From assembly GCA_902793635.1 (NCBI GenBank), contig CADBEA010000009.1:1-63620 (forward strand): DNA of 63,620 nucleotides, read 5' to 3'. Shown piece by piece: positions 33,021 through 42,190 of the stretch. The position numbers and the translations under genes were made by a program. The number at the start of each line of letters is the position of its first letter. The stretch's first letter is position 1. Under the pieces are notes generated by a model, which saw only the letters and a program-made list of their open reading frames with translations, searched no databases and had not been told where the DNA came from. This stretch comes from an uncultured Erysipelotrichaceae bacterium (GTDB lineage Bacteria; Bacillota_I; Bacilli_A; Erysipelotrichales; Erysipelotrichaceae).

Positions 33021-35180
33021 TTATTTTTTACGTTTCAGAGTCGGATGGCCGCTGGCGATCTTCTTGATGCCATGCGGATACGGAAAGGCGATCTCGGCAA
33101 TGCCGTTGACGCATTTGATGACGACGCCCTCGCCGAATTTCGTGTGGGTGACCATTTCACCCTTCTTCAGCTGCGGCGTTTTTGTCTTCGCGAGTTTTTC
33201 GGCAAACGGTGCCGTGTCGTTGTCAAAAAGCAGGGATGACAGTCTTGCCTCACTGCGGGAAGGTTCCGGTGTCAGGCCGATATGTTCAATGCAGGCCGGA
33301 TCGATTTCCTTGATGAAACGGGAAGTCGTCCGCACTCTCTGCAGAATATAGGAATAGCCGCCGGCTTCCATCAGATACAGTTTGTTGCGGGCTCTGGTAA
33401 AGGCGACGTACGCCAGTCTTCTTTCTTCTTCCACACCGCGGCTTCCTTCGCTCATCGCCCGTTCGTTCGGGAAGATGCCGTCGTTCATGTCTGTCACGAA
33501 TACCGTGTCGAATTCCAGACCTTTAGCGGCATGCACCGTCATCAGCTGCAGATAGTCCGCCGTGGCGGTTTCTTCCCGGTCGCCGTACAGTGCCACGACC
33601 TGCAGATATTCGTCCAGACCGCTGTCCGGATTGTTTTCACAGAATTCTTCAATATCGTCCACCAGTTCCTTCAGGTTTTCGATACGTTCATGTTCACCGG
33701 CGTCTTCCAGCATCCCTTTATAGCCGCTTTCCGTCAGGATCGTTTCAAAGAGTTCATCGATCTCCATCGTGTGTTCCATGGCAATGGCGCGCCATTTCTC
33801 CACCATGGCGGTAAACCTCTGCAGCGTTGTTCTTACCTTACCGGAGAACAGCTGGTCCTGCTTCAGCACTTCATACATCGATATTTCCTGCTCACGGGCA
33901 CTGTCGGCAATCATGTCCATCGTCTTATTGCCGATGCCGCGGCGCGGTACGTTGATCACTCTCTGCAGAGCCAGATCGTCGGCACTGACTGCCATGCGCA
34001 GATAACAGAGCGCGTCTTTGATTTCCTTGCGCTCATAGAACCGGATGCCGCCGTAGATGATATAGGGAATGCGGGCGTCCAGCATCGCTTTTTCCAGTGA
34101 ACGGGAAAGATAATTGGAACGGTAGAGCACCGCCATATCGAGATATGATTTGCCCTTGCGGTGCAGTTCGGAAACCTTGCCGGCCACCCAGGCCGCTTCG
34201 GCGTCATCGGCCGCGCAGGCACAGTGGGTGATCTTGTCGTCCCCTTCCCGGTTTGTGAAAAGATCCTTCTTCATCCGTGAACGGTTGTTGGCAATGACCG
34301 AGTTGGCGCCGTTCAGGATCATATTGGTCGAGCGGTAGTTTTCATTCAGAATGATCGTTTCCGCATCCGGATAGTCCTTGCTGAAATTCATGATGATATT
34401 CACGTCAGCGCCGCGCCAGGTATAGATCGTCTGGTCCGGATCTCCGACGACATACAGCATACTGTCTTCGCCGGCCAGTAATCTGATCAGTTCATACTGC
34501 AGGGCGTCGATATCCTGGAACTCGTCGACCAGCACACAACTGAGGCGGTCCTGCCACTTTTTTCTGATCTGCGGGAAGCGGCGGAACATCCGCACTGTCC
34601 AGAGGATCAGATCGTCAAAGTCGAGGGCCAGCAGATCGTGCTGCCGGTTCAGGTAGTACTCGTATACTTTCGCCCTTGTCTTATCGGCGGAATAATCACC
34701 GGCGATCTCATAGGCTTTTTCAATTGAGATATCGGCTGCTTTGTTGTTGGAAATATAATCGATCATACTGCCGTACGGCCAGCTGGTCGTATCAAGATTC
34801 AGCTGCTTGTAGGCTTCTTTCAGTACCGCCTTCTGATCGTCAGCGTCCATGATCGTATAATTGCGGGGATAATCCATCACTTCGATATCTTCCCGAAGGA
34901 TCCTGACGCAGAGGGAATGAATGGTGCTGATGCGTGGCAGATATGTCTGATCTTCCAGCATCCGGCTGACTCTTTCCTTCATTTCGTTGGCCGCCTTGTT
35001 GGTGAAGGTAATGGCGAGAATGCGGCTGGCGAACATGCCGCAGTCTTCGATCAGATGAATGATCCGCATGGTAAGAACACGTGTCTTGCCGGAACCAGCG
35101 CCGGCAATGACACGGATATATTTCGCTTCCGAAAGAACAGCTTCTTTCTGGTTTTTGTTTAATAAGGATACGTCTGTCAT
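33021..35180 (-). CDS. pcrA: ATP-dependent DNA helicase PcrA/UvrD
   Basis: A 719-residue superfamily 1 helicase. Walker A AGAGSGKTRVL (about 27-37), motif II VDEFQDIDALQ, motif III VGDPDQTIYTWRGA, motif IV ILNENYRSTN and motif VI VEEERRLAYVAFTRAR are intact; the C-terminal part (about 660-719) has a small Tudor-like domain. It acts in repair and rolling-circle type unwinding. The true start is the ATG after ACGGAGTGC; the open frame extends 16 codons upstream without signal. TATAAT lies about 30 bases upstream. Confidence 0.95.
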   Translation of the reverse strand: MTDVSLLNKNQKEAVLSEAKYIRVIAGAGSGKTRVLTMRIIHLIEDCGMFASRILAITFTNKAANEMKERVSRMLEDQTYLPRISTIHSLCVRILREDIEVMDYPRNYTIMDADDQKAVLKEAYKQLNLDTTSWPYGSMIDYISNNKAADISIEKAYEIAGDYSADKTRAKVYEYYLNRQHDLLALDFDDLILWTVRMFRRFPQIRKKWQDRLSCVLVDEFQDIDALQYELIRLLAGEDSMLYVVGDPDQTIYTWRGADVNIIMNFSKDYPDAETIILNENYRSTNMILNGANSVIANNRSRMKKDLFTNREGDDKITHCACAADDAEAAWVAGKVSELHRKGKSYLDMAVLYRSNYLSRSLEKAMLDARIPYIIYGGIRFYERKEIKDALCYLRMAVSADDLALQRVINVPRRGIGNKTMDMIADSAREQEISMYEVLKQDQLFSGKVRTTLQRFTAMVEKWRAIAMEHTMEIDELFETILTESGYKGMLEDAGEHERIENLKELVDDIEEFCENNPDSGLDEYLQVVALYGDREETATADYLQLMTVHAAKGLEFDTVFVTDMNDGIFPNERAMSEGSRGVEEERRLAYVAFTRARNKLYLMEAGGYSYILQRVRTTSRFIKEIDPACIEHIGLTPEPSRSEARLSSLLFDNDTAPFAEKLAKTKTPQLKKGEMVTHTKFGEGVVIKCVNGIAEIAFPYPHGIKKIASGHPTLKRKK

Positions 35181-35258
35181 GTATGCACTCCGTTTGAACT
35201 GCCCTATTATATCATGATTCGTATGCATTCACTGTTCGCAATCATGTATAATTACCGT

Positions 35259-36137
35259 ATGTTACGTATTGCGAATCAATGGAAAGATTATGCCTGCCTT
35301 GAAGCGGGCAATGGCGAAAAGCTGGAACAGTGGAAGGATGTCATTCTGCGCCGTCCCGACCCGCAGGCGATCTGGCCTGCTGATCAGAGAAAAGGCGCCT
35401 GGCAGAAAGCAGACGCGGTTTATCACCGTTCAAATAAAGGCGGCGGCAGCTGGGAATACCGCAAGAAACTGCCCGAGTCATGGACTGTCTCCTACCGCGC
35501 TTTGACCTTCCGGGTCTCACCTACCGGCTTTAAGCATACCGGCCTGTTCCCGGAACAGGCGGTGAACTGGGACTGGATGAGTGATCTGATCCGTACCCAT
35601 CAGGATGAGCAGCTGCGCATTCTGAATCTGTTTGCCTATACGGGCGGTGCCACCATGGCATGCGCCGAAGCCGGGGCGGCAGAAGTCGTTCATGTGGATG
35701 CCTCCAAAGGCATGGTGCAGTGGGCCAAGGAAAACCGCGACCTCTCGCACCTGGAAGATAAGAAGATCCGTTTCATCGTTGACGACTGTCTGAAATTCGT
35801 GGAACGGGAAAAGCGCCGCGGTCATACCTACCACGGCATCCTGATGGATCCGCCCTCCTACGGCCGCGGACCGAACGGGGAAATGTGGAAGTTTGAAAAG
35901 GAAATCGTCGGTCTGATCGAAGCATGCATGGATATTCTTGACGACCATGCCCTCTTCTTTCTGATCAACAGCTATACGACCGGTTTCTCCTCCATCGTTC
36001 TGGAAGATCTGATGAAAACGATCATCCTGCCGGAACATCAGGACGGTACGGTCGAGACCGGCGAAGTCGCTCTGCCGATCACCGGCAGCGGTTTACTGCT
36101 GCCCTGCGGCATATATGGAAGATGGCAGCGGAAATGA
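35259..36137 (+). CDS. SAM-dependent methyltransferase, RlmI-like
   Basis: A 292-residue class I methyltransferase: AFTEQ-type preface, LNLFAYTGGATMACAEAGA (SAM site, about 125-143), VDASKGMVQWAKEN, and LMDPPSYGRGPNGEMW (about 205-220), typical of RlmI/RlmK-like rRNA cytosine methyltransferases but without the PUA domain. The ATG comes six bases after a TATAAT (35247-35252) and has no Shine-Dalgarno, so the mRNA is probably leaderless. It overlaps the next gene by 4 bases (ATGA). Target RNA unknown. Confidence 0.85.
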   Translation: MLRIANQWKDYACLEAGNGEKLEQWKDVILRRPDPQAIWPADQRKGAWQKADAVYHRSNKGGGSWEYRKKLPESWTVSYRALTFRVSPTGFKHTGLFPEQAVNWDWMSDLIRTHQDEQLRILNLFAYTGGATMACAEAGAAEVVHVDASKGMVQWAKENRDLSHLEDKKIRFIVDDCLKFVEREKRRGHTYHGILMDPPSYGRGPNGEMWKFEKEIVGLIEACMDILDDHALFFLINSYTTGFSSIVLEDLMKTIILPEHQDGTVETGEVALPITGSGLLLPCGIYGRWQRK

Positions 36138-36808
36138 TCAATGTTCTGTACGAAGACAATCACCTTCTCTGTGTTGAAAAACCGGTGAATGTGCCTGTCT
36201 GTGAAGATGAAAGCAAGGACGACGATCTGCTGTCGATGGCCAAACGGTATATCAAGGATAAATATGACAAGCCGGGCAATGTCTGGCTTGGCCTGGTGCA
36301 CCGGCTGGACAGACCGGTCGGCGGCGTCATTGTCTTCGCCCGCACTTCCAAGGCCGCTTCACGGCTTTCCGAAAGTGTGCGCACCCATCAGCTCGGCAAG
36401 GAATACTACGCCATTCTTGACGGTGTTCCAAAGCAGCCGCAGGGAACATTGACGGACTATCTGCGCAAGGATGCCCGCACCAATACCACCCGCGTCACGG
36501 ATGCCGAACATGGCAAAAAGAGCACGCTCCGTTATGAAACGGTCGCGGTTAGAGACGGAAAGACACTGGTCAGGGTACAGTTGGAAACCGGCCGCTCCCA
36601 CCAGATCCGTGTGCAGTTCGCCAGCCGCAATCTGCCGCTCGTCAACGATCAGCGCTATCATCCGCATCCAAGCCACGGACCGATTGCCTTGTATGCCTGC
36701 CGGCTGCGGGTTCCCCATCCGATCAGCCGTGAGGAAATCGTCGTTTCCCATAATCCGCCATCCGTATCACCATGGCTGTTATTCGAGGATTGTTATGACT
36801 GTGAATAA
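36134..36808 (+). CDS. RluA-family pseudouridine synthase
   Basis: A 224-residue single-domain pseudouridine synthase. The catalytic Asp is in LVHRLDRPVGGV (about 56-67), and the motif SHQIRVQFA (about 155-163) is typical of the family. There is no S4 domain. The substrate (rRNA or tRNA) cannot be set from sequence. The start overlapping the stop of the methyltransferase gene (ATGA) was preferred over an ATG four codons earlier. It overlaps vanY by 14 bases, so the three genes form an operon. Confidence 0.9.
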   Translation: MINVLYEDNHLLCVEKPVNVPVCEDESKDDDLLSMAKRYIKDKYDKPGNVWLGLVHRLDRPVGGVIVFARTSKAASRLSESVRTHQLGKEYYAILDGVPKQPQGTLTDYLRKDARTNTTRVTDAEHGKKSTLRYETVAVRDGKTLVRVQLETGRSHQIRVQFASRNLPLVNDQRYHPHPSHGPIALYACRLRVPHPISREEIVVSHNPPSVSPWLLFEDCYDCE

Positions 36809-37979
36809 GAAAACAGGAAAAAAGAAAAGCGGCCGCCGGAAACCAAGGCGGCGGGTGCGCTGGTGGCTTCTGGTGCCGGTAGCGATGGTCATCGCCGCCA
36901 TTGTGTATCTTGCCACCATGCCATACCGCAATGACAACGAGAAACTTGCGAATCTCGGCTATGACAAGGAAACGATCGCCCTGATCAGGGAAAAGGAACT
37001 TCTCCATCTGATCCTGGACAATGATTACTATTCCGATCAGCTGGCGCAGGCTATCAAAGACGGCACACTGCGGACGGACTATATTGATCTTTACACCTGT
37101 CTGCCGAAGCGCAGTCCGGAAGCACTGGACTTTCTGATCTACCGGCGGCTGGCTGATGAAGGATATGAAAACGACCAGATCGTGAACCTGTTTCACAGTC
37201 TGGAACAGAAGGAACTGACTCCCCTGCTGGTCTATGACTATCAGTGGGATGAAATCTCCTATATCAATGACGTCATCGACTGCCGCAAAAGCGGACATTT
37301 CGATCTGAGCAGTGACTACCGGCAGATGTGCAAAGTTACCGGCAAGGCAGACAACCCGGATTCCCTGCAGGTGCTTGTCAACCGCCGCAATTATCTGGAA
37401 GACAGCTATGAACCGGCTGATCTGAAAACGATCTCGGACGAGTTCGCCATCAACGGCTGCCAGCTCCGCAAGGAAGCTGCTGACGCGGCTGTGCGGATGA
37501 TCCAGGCAGCTCAGAACAATGGCATTTACTTCTTCATCAGCGACGCCTACTGGGATTATGACAGCCTGGTCGAACTGAATGACCGTCTGCTGTCCTACAT
37601 GACGGAAGTGGAAGTTGACGTTTCCCTCGCCAAGCCCGGCTTCAATGAACATCAGACCGGTCTGGCTCTGAATTTCGCGCCGACTTTCGAAAACGAAGAC
37701 AATTTCCGACTTACCGAAGCTTACAAATGGCTGAAGGAACACGCCGCCTCCTATGGCTTCGTGGAACGCTTTCCGCAGTACAAGGAAGCCATCACCGGCC
37801 GGGAAACGGAACCAGCTCATTTCCGCTATGTCGGCAAAAACACCGCCATGGCAGTCAAGGAGTCAGGTCTCACCTATGACGAATTCTACAACCTCTATCT
37901 GAAGGACTGGGACAACCCGGAACTGGAACCTTCCCAGAGCATTCTTTCCGATATTGAGTGGTATCAGATAACGGACTGA
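36795..37979 (+). CDS. VanY-like D,D-carboxypeptidase family protein with altered zinc ligand
   Basis: A 394-residue membrane-anchored protein: basic N-terminus, one membrane helix (about 19-42), a long middle region (about 50-230) and a C-terminal VanY domain. The family motif SxHxxGxAxD reads NEHQTGLALN, with Asn293 in place of the usual metal-binding Asp; His286 remains, and the second motif is EPAHFRYVG with Glu339 and His342 (Trp usual before His is Ala). In active VanY proteins these groups hold zinc at D-Ala-D-Ala or D-Ala-D-Lac ends. The change suggests loss or change of activity. GAGGA is six bases before the ATG. Confidence 0.8.
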   Translation: MTVNKKTGKKKSGRRKPRRRVRWWLLVPVAMVIAAIVYLATMPYRNDNEKLANLGYDKETIALIREKELLHLILDNDYYSDQLAQAIKDGTLRTDYIDLYTCLPKRSPEALDFLIYRRLADEGYENDQIVNLFHSLEQKELTPLLVYDYQWDEISYINDVIDCRKSGHFDLSSDYRQMCKVTGKADNPDSLQVLVNRRNYLEDSYEPADLKTISDEFAINGCQLRKEAADAAVRMIQAAQNNGIYFFISDAYWDYDSLVELNDRLLSYMTEVEVDVSLAKPGFNEHQTGLALNFAPTFENEDNFRLTEAYKWLKEHAASYGFVERFPQYKEAITGRETEPAHFRYVGKNTAMAVKESGLTYDEFYNLYLKDWDNPELEPSQSILSDIEWYQITD

Positions 37980-37998
37980 CAAAGTCCGTTTTTTTTTT
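37970..37998 (+). terminator. Terminator of the methyltransferase-rluA-vanY operon
   Basis: Stem AACGGAC / GTCCGTT with a 7-base loop that includes the stop codon, then a run of T. The IS1595-family element has inserted at the end of this T-run. Confidence 0.85.
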
Positions 37999-38003
37999 GA
38001 TAC
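37996..38003 (+). repeat. Target site duplication, left
   Basis: TTTGATAC, identical to 39204-39211 on the other side of the IS; the bases are the end of the vanY terminator T-run plus GATAC. Confidence 0.85.
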
Positions 38004-39203
38004 CGCTATTTTCAAAGAAATAGTTGATGGTGTTCCTAACAAGGTACAGTGATAAATGCTGGAAGACATATTCTTAACATAGAGAGGTCGAGAATATGTT
38101 GATCAATCAGGAATTCATTAATCATCTGACACCTGTAGAAGTATCTTTTATCAGGATAGGCATTGAAAAGCTTTATAAGGAGAAGGTCAGGCCTGACACC
38201 ACAAATTATGAGAATGTTTCATCTCATGTGGAATGTTGTCCGCACTGCGGCTCGGTTCATTTCGTGAAGAACGGATTTAATCCGCATCACAGGCAGAAGT
38301 ACAGATGTAAAGACTGTAACGCTGTATTCATGGCTACCACCGGGACAATGTTTACGCATTCGAAGACCAATTTTGATACATGGTCTACATTCATAGCCGG
38401 AGAATTGAACAGTTTAACGTTGGAACAGCAGAGCATCGCCACCGGCTTATCCAAGACGACATGTTTCAATATGCGTCATAAGCTTTATCAGGCCGCCTCC
38501 AGAGTGCAGAATCAATCGATTCTCTCCGGAGAAGTGGAACTGGATCCCACTTATACAAGCATCAATCTGAAAGGCACAAAGCCAGTAAAAATGCCACGCT
38601 ACAGTAAGCACAGAGGGAAAGGACGTTACAGAAAACAAGCGTCTTCCGGGAATACACTCCTTGGACTGAACCATCACAAGGTATGTATCGTCGCAGCAAT
38701 CGATGAACATGACAATATGCTTTTCAAAGTGGGCGGTTTAGGAAGAGAAAGCTTTGATATTCTGAATCAATTCAGAGATCACTATTCTTCCAATAGTATG
38801 ATCATCAGTGATGACAGTCACAGTATTCAGACATTTGTAAGCAAGAACAGATTCCGCAGTGATATTATTCCTTCCAATGCCCTCACATCACCGAGCGGCA
38901 GAAGTGTAGCTTCTGTAAATGAAATGCATACAGAACTCAAGAATCTGATCAGAAGGAAACATGGAATCAGTACCAGGCATCTGCAGGGCTATCTCGATTG
39001 GCTTGTTTTTCTCAAATGTCTTAGATACACCCTTGATATGAGAAAGTGGAGACCAGAAGCATACATGATGACAATGAAGGAAATCATTCCTTTCCGGTGC
39101 TGCGACATTCCTAAGAAGCCAATGCCTATCAGTTTATATGCCGCATATAGCGAATATCACTACGGTATTTACAGCCTTATCAACTAAATCTTTGAAAAGA
39201 GCG
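38004..39203 (+). mobile_element. IS1595-family insertion sequence, complete
   Basis: A 1200-bp element bounded by inverted repeats of about 24 bases (38004-38028 and 39179-39203; shared core CGCT, TTTTCAAAGA, TAGTTGAT) and flanked by 8-bp direct repeats TTTGATAC at 37996-38003 and 39204-39211. Eight-base target duplication agrees with the family. It carries one intact transposase and no passenger gene. The element lies between the vanY terminator and the patatin terminator, so it disrupts no gene. Confidence 0.92.
38096..39187 (+). CDS. IS1595-family transposase
   Basis: A 363-residue transposase. N-terminal zinc-ribbon (CCPHCGS and CKDC, about 42-72), then the ISXO2-like DDE domain with Asp in ELDPTYTS (about 145), Asp in IISDDSHS (about 238), and Asn/Glu residues in VNEMHTEL (about 280). 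The gene is intact. The stop codon lies inside the right terminal repeat. Ribosome binding site GAGAGGTCGAGAAT. AT-richer than its neighbours, as expected for a recent arrival. Confidence 0.92.
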   Translation: MLINQEFINHLTPVEVSFIRIGIEKLYKEKVRPDTTNYENVSSHVECCPHCGSVHFVKNGFNPHHRQKYRCKDCNAVFMATTGTMFTHSKTNFDTWSTFIAGELNSLTLEQQSIATGLSKTTCFNMRHKLYQAASRVQNQSILSGEVELDPTYTSINLKGTKPVKMPRYSKHRGKGRYRKQASSGNTLLGLNHHKVCIVAAIDEHDNMLFKVGGLGRESFDILNQFRDHYSSNSMIISDDSHSIQTFVSKNRFRSDIIPSNALTSPSGRSVASVNEMHTELKNLIRRKHGISTRHLQGYLDWLVFLKCLRYTLDMRKWRPEAYMMTMKEIIPFRCCDIPKKPMPISLYAAYSEYHYGIYSLIN

Positions 39204-39211
39204 TTTGATAC
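39204..39211 (+). repeat. Target site duplication, right
   Basis: TTTGATAC, identical to 37996-38003. Confidence 0.85.
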
Positions 39212-39240
39212 AGAAAAGATCCGCTGTTACTGCGGATCTT
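39212..39240 (-). terminator. Terminator of the patatin gene
   Basis: Minus-strand stem AAGATCCGC / GCGGATCTT with a 6-base loop, then TTTTC; it overlaps the last codons of the patatin gene. Confidence 0.75.
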
Positions 39241-40105
39241 CCGGATTCTCTTCTTTTTTCATGAAAGCGAGGATTTCTTCCCGGTGGGCTTCCATGTCAT
39301 CGTAACCAAGCTGATAGAGCTCTTTGCATTTGTCCTCATCACCCTTCCAGCGGCTGACTTTTATCGTTTTGGACGGGCACATCAGGATCGCCTTCTTTTC
39401 ATCAGCCAGCGAACGGATGATGTCCATCTGATGGTTGTAGTTCAGATGACGGACATGATAATCTTTGGCGGCCTGCGGGCACTCGCGGTAATCAACTTTC
39501 ATCATGATCTCGACCATCGGAGCAGCCGGTTTGCGGACATAGTCACGCGGTTTGGTCGTGATGACCATGAACTTCGTGCAGCCCTTTTCCATGGCCCTTT
39601 CGATCGGAATCATCTTGGTGATGCCACCGTCCAGCAACCGTCTTCCCTTGTATTCAACGACAGCCGAGGCAATCGGCAATGCGCATGTCGCCCTTAGCAG
39701 ATCCAGATCGTCATCGAGATCTTCCGGTCCGAACCAGCATGTCTCGCCTTTGCCCAGATCATACGCACCGACTTCCATATCCGGTTTGGCAGCCCGGAGC
39801 GGCGCCATGCTCAGACCTTCCTTTTCCTTCAGGCAGACATTGAAAATATATTTATAGGCGACATAATGGCCTTCCTTGAGAAGTGCCTGGATACCGACAC
39901 ATTCCGGACCGGCCGCGTATTTGGTGGCCATGTTCTTCGCGGCTTCCATCTTGTCAGCCAGAAAACATGCCAGATAGACGGCACCTGAAGAAATGCCGAC
40001 GCTGTAGTCAAAGGAAATGTGATTGTCTTTCAGCCAGGTCAGAGCACCGACTGTGTAGGCGCCGCGGACACCGCCGCCTTCCAGAACAAGTCCGATTTTT
40101 TCCAT
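39227..40105 (-). CDS. Patatin-like phospholipase
   Basis: A 292-residue cytosolic or membrane-associated lipid acyl hydrolase. Oxyanion loop LEGGGVRGAY (about 6-15), nucleophile elbow VGISSGAVY (Ser about 41), and the dyad Asp in LLDGGITKMIP (about 160). It is next to a cardiolipin synthase on the same strand, 30 bases apart, suggesting a shared job in phospholipid turnover (inference). The chosen ATG is the second of two, ten bases after GAGG. Confidence 0.88.
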   Translation of the reverse strand: MEKIGLVLEGGGVRGAYTVGALTWLKDNHISFDYSVGISSGAVYLACFLADKMEAAKNMATKYAAGPECVGIQALLKEGHYVAYKYIFNVCLKEKEGLSMAPLRAAKPDMEVGAYDLGKGETCWFGPEDLDDDLDLLRATCALPIASAVVEYKGRRLLDGGITKMIPIERAMEKGCTKFMVITTKPRDYVRKPAAPMVEIMMKVDYRECPQAAKDYHVRHLNYNHQMDIIRSLADEKKAILMCPSKTIKVSRWKGDEDKCKELYQLGYDDMEAHREEILAFMKKEENPEDPQ

Positions 40106-40135
40106 ATACTTCATTACCTCATTCAGTATTGTATC

Positions 40136-41650
40136 TCAGATCAGCGGAATAAACACACTCAGAAGCGCCTGCAACATGCGGACGATCACGTTGGTTTCTT
40201 TCATCTCCGCCACCGTCATTTCATGTGATACTTCCAAAGCCTTTTCAAAGTTCTCCCGGATCTTGATGATTTCCGGTGTATTGTGCAGCAGAACACCGTT
40301 TTCAAAATGCAGGAAGTAACTGCGGTAATCCGTGTTCGCGCTGCCGACGATCGCCATGTTGTCATCGCTGACGAAATCCTTGGCATGATTGAAACCGGGT
40401 GTGTATTCGTAGATCTTCACACCGCCTTCCAGCAGAGGCAGATAATAGGATCTGGTAATCATGAAGACCAGTTTCTTATCAGCGATATGCGGTGTCAGAA
40501 TTCTGACATCCACGCCGTTTTTGGCAGCCAGGATCAGTTCGTTTTTCATGGCTTCCGTCAGGATCAGATAAGGTGTGTCGATATAGATATACCGGTTGGC
40601 ATGGGCGATCATGTTCAGATGCATGTTCATGGCAACCGTCTCGGTATCGGTCGGTGTATCGGAATACGGCTGATAATAGCCGCCGTCGCTTGCTGTATCA
40701 CACGGCAGATGGTACTTTTCGTAATCCACCGGATTGTCATCACCGCGCACATATGTCAGCATGCCCATGAACATGACGGTCATGGACCAGACTGCTTCAC
40801 CGCGGATCATCAGGGCACTGTCCTTCCACTTTCCGAAACGTTCTTCGCGGCCGACATATTCATCCGCCAGATTGACACCGCCGGTAAAGGCCGTGTTGTT
40901 GTCGATGATCGTGATCTTGCGGTGGGAACGGTTGTTCATGCGGAAGATCAGAGCCGGACGGACATGGTTGAAGCGGTAGGCTTCAATACCGAGACTGCGG
41001 AGGTGGCGGTCATAATGCCAGGGCAGTGTGATACTGCCGAAGTCGTCATAGATGATCTTGACTTCGACACCCTGCTTCGCCTTCTCCTTGAGAACTTCCA
41101 GGATCTCCTGCCAGAAGGAACCTTCGTCAATGATGAAGAATTCCATGAAGATATAATGCTGGGCTTTCTTCAGTTCCTCAATATAGGCTTTGCCCCATTC
41201 CTCACCGCTGCTGTAATACGTACAGGTGCTGCCCTGCATCGGCGGAAAACCGCACTGCAGACCATAGCGGAAGACATGGGCCGCTTCTTTATCGAGGCCG
41301 TCCAGCATGCTTTCATCCGTCTGTAAAAGACCGACCATCTTCTGGGAGGCACGGATCGTTCCATTGTTCAGCTTCTTCGGCATTTTCCGGTTCGCGGCAA
41401 GGGCGTAAAGCGGCACTCCGACGACCGGCAGAGCCAACAGAACAATGATCCAGGCAATCTTATAGGACGGGTCAGACTGGGAATTGACGACCATGATAAC
41501 CATCAGTATGGACACAATATTCAGGATCGGCATGACCTTGATATAGATCGAGGCATGGTAAATCAGCACCGCGATCGCTGCGAACTGCAGCCAGAACAGC
41601 GGTACGATCAGCATCAGTCTTCCCGTTAATATTTTGATAATTCTGCGCAT
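40136..41650 (-). CDS. cls: Cardiolipin synthase
   Basis: A 504-residue phospholipase D-type enzyme that joins two phosphatidylglycerols. Two N-terminal membrane helices (about 12-65), then HKD motifs SHRKITIIDN (about 230) and NHAKDFVSDD (about 415). An extended -10 box (TGC-TATAAT, 41657-41665) ends six bases before the ATG, and there is no Shine-Dalgarno, so the message is probably leaderless. A complete protein. Confidence 0.93.
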   Translation of the reverse strand: MRRIIKILTGRLMLIVPLFWLQFAAIAVLIYHASIYIKVMPILNIVSILMVIMVVNSQSDPSYKIAWIIVLLALPVVGVPLYALAANRKMPKKLNNGTIRASQKMVGLLQTDESMLDGLDKEAAHVFRYGLQCGFPPMQGSTCTYYSSGEEWGKAYIEELKKAQHYIFMEFFIIDEGSFWQEILEVLKEKAKQGVEVKIIYDDFGSITLPWHYDRHLRSLGIEAYRFNHVRPALIFRMNNRSHRKITIIDNNTAFTGGVNLADEYVGREERFGKWKDSALMIRGEAVWSMTVMFMGMLTYVRGDDNPVDYEKYHLPCDTASDGGYYQPYSDTPTDTETVAMNMHLNMIAHANRYIYIDTPYLILTEAMKNELILAAKNGVDVRILTPHIADKKLVFMITRSYYLPLLEGGVKIYEYTPGFNHAKDFVSDDNMAIVGSANTDYRSYFLHFENGVLLHNTPEIIKIRENFEKALEVSHEMTVAEMKETNVIVRMLQALLSVFIPLI

Positions 41651-41656
41651 GTAGGT

Positions 41657-41665
41657 ATTATAGCA
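41657..41665 (-). promoter_or_regulatory. Extended -10 promoter of cls, leaderless arrangement
   Basis: TGC followed by TATAAT on the minus strand, with ACCTAC between the box and the cls ATG. The transcription start predicted from the box falls on or one base before the start codon. Confidence 0.6.
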
Positions 41666-41673
41666 AACCCCGC

Positions 41674-42138
41674 TTATTTCAGCGAATAATAGTATATATT
41701 CTTGTTCGTTTCGCCTCTTTTATACAGCCAGTGCCACGCCGGTACATCGACGTTTCCCTTCAGGACACCGCCCAGTTTTTCCAGTGTTTTTCTGGAAGGA
41801 ATATTGTCCGGCGAACAGGTCAGAAGCAGCTCGTCCATGCCGTATTCATCCCGGGCGATTGCAAAAAGGATCAAACAGGCATGATAGGCATAGCCATGGC
41901 CGCGGTAGGCTTCGTAGATACGGTAGCCGATCTGGCCGGCATAATACAGTTCTTCATTCATGCCGAGACGCAGGTCACATTCGCCGATCTTGCGGTTTCC
42001 GCCGTGTTCATAGATTCCGTAGATCACTGATGGTACATAGTTGTTGAAGGCATTGGCAGAACGGGTAAACTCCTGTTTCAGATCAACAGGATCTCCTTCA
42101 TAGCGTTTTCTGCCGAACCAGTCACGAAAACTTTTCAT
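41674..42138 (-). CDS. GNAT-family acetyltransferase
   Basis: A 154-residue GNAT resembling RimJ/RimL-type acetyltransferases: IGYRIYEAYRGHGYAYHACL (acetyl-CoA loop, about 75-94) and CSPDNIPSRKTLEKLG (about 115-130). Substrate unknown. TATAAT (42148-42153) ends nine bases before the ATG and no Shine-Dalgarno is seen, so the leader is very short or absent. The gene follows a terminator of the upstream operon. Confidence 0.8.
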   Translation of the reverse strand: MKSFRDWFGRKRYEGDPVDLKQEFTRSANAFNNYVPSVIYGIYEHGGNRKIGECDLRLGMNEELYYAGQIGYRIYEAYRGHGYAYHACLILFAIARDEYGMDELLLTCSPDNIPSRKTLEKLGGVLKGNVDVPAWHWLYKRGETNKNIYYYSLK

Positions 42139-42158
42139 ATCATACTTATTATACGCGC

Positions 42159-42190
42159 AAAAAAAGCGGCTGTTCAGTCAACAGTCGCTT
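42159..42190 (-). terminator. Terminator of the thioredoxin-like lipoprotein gene
   Basis: Minus-strand stem AAGCGACTGTT / AACAGCCGCTT (one mismatch) with a 5-base loop and a run of T; it overlaps the gene's last codons. Confidence 0.75.
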
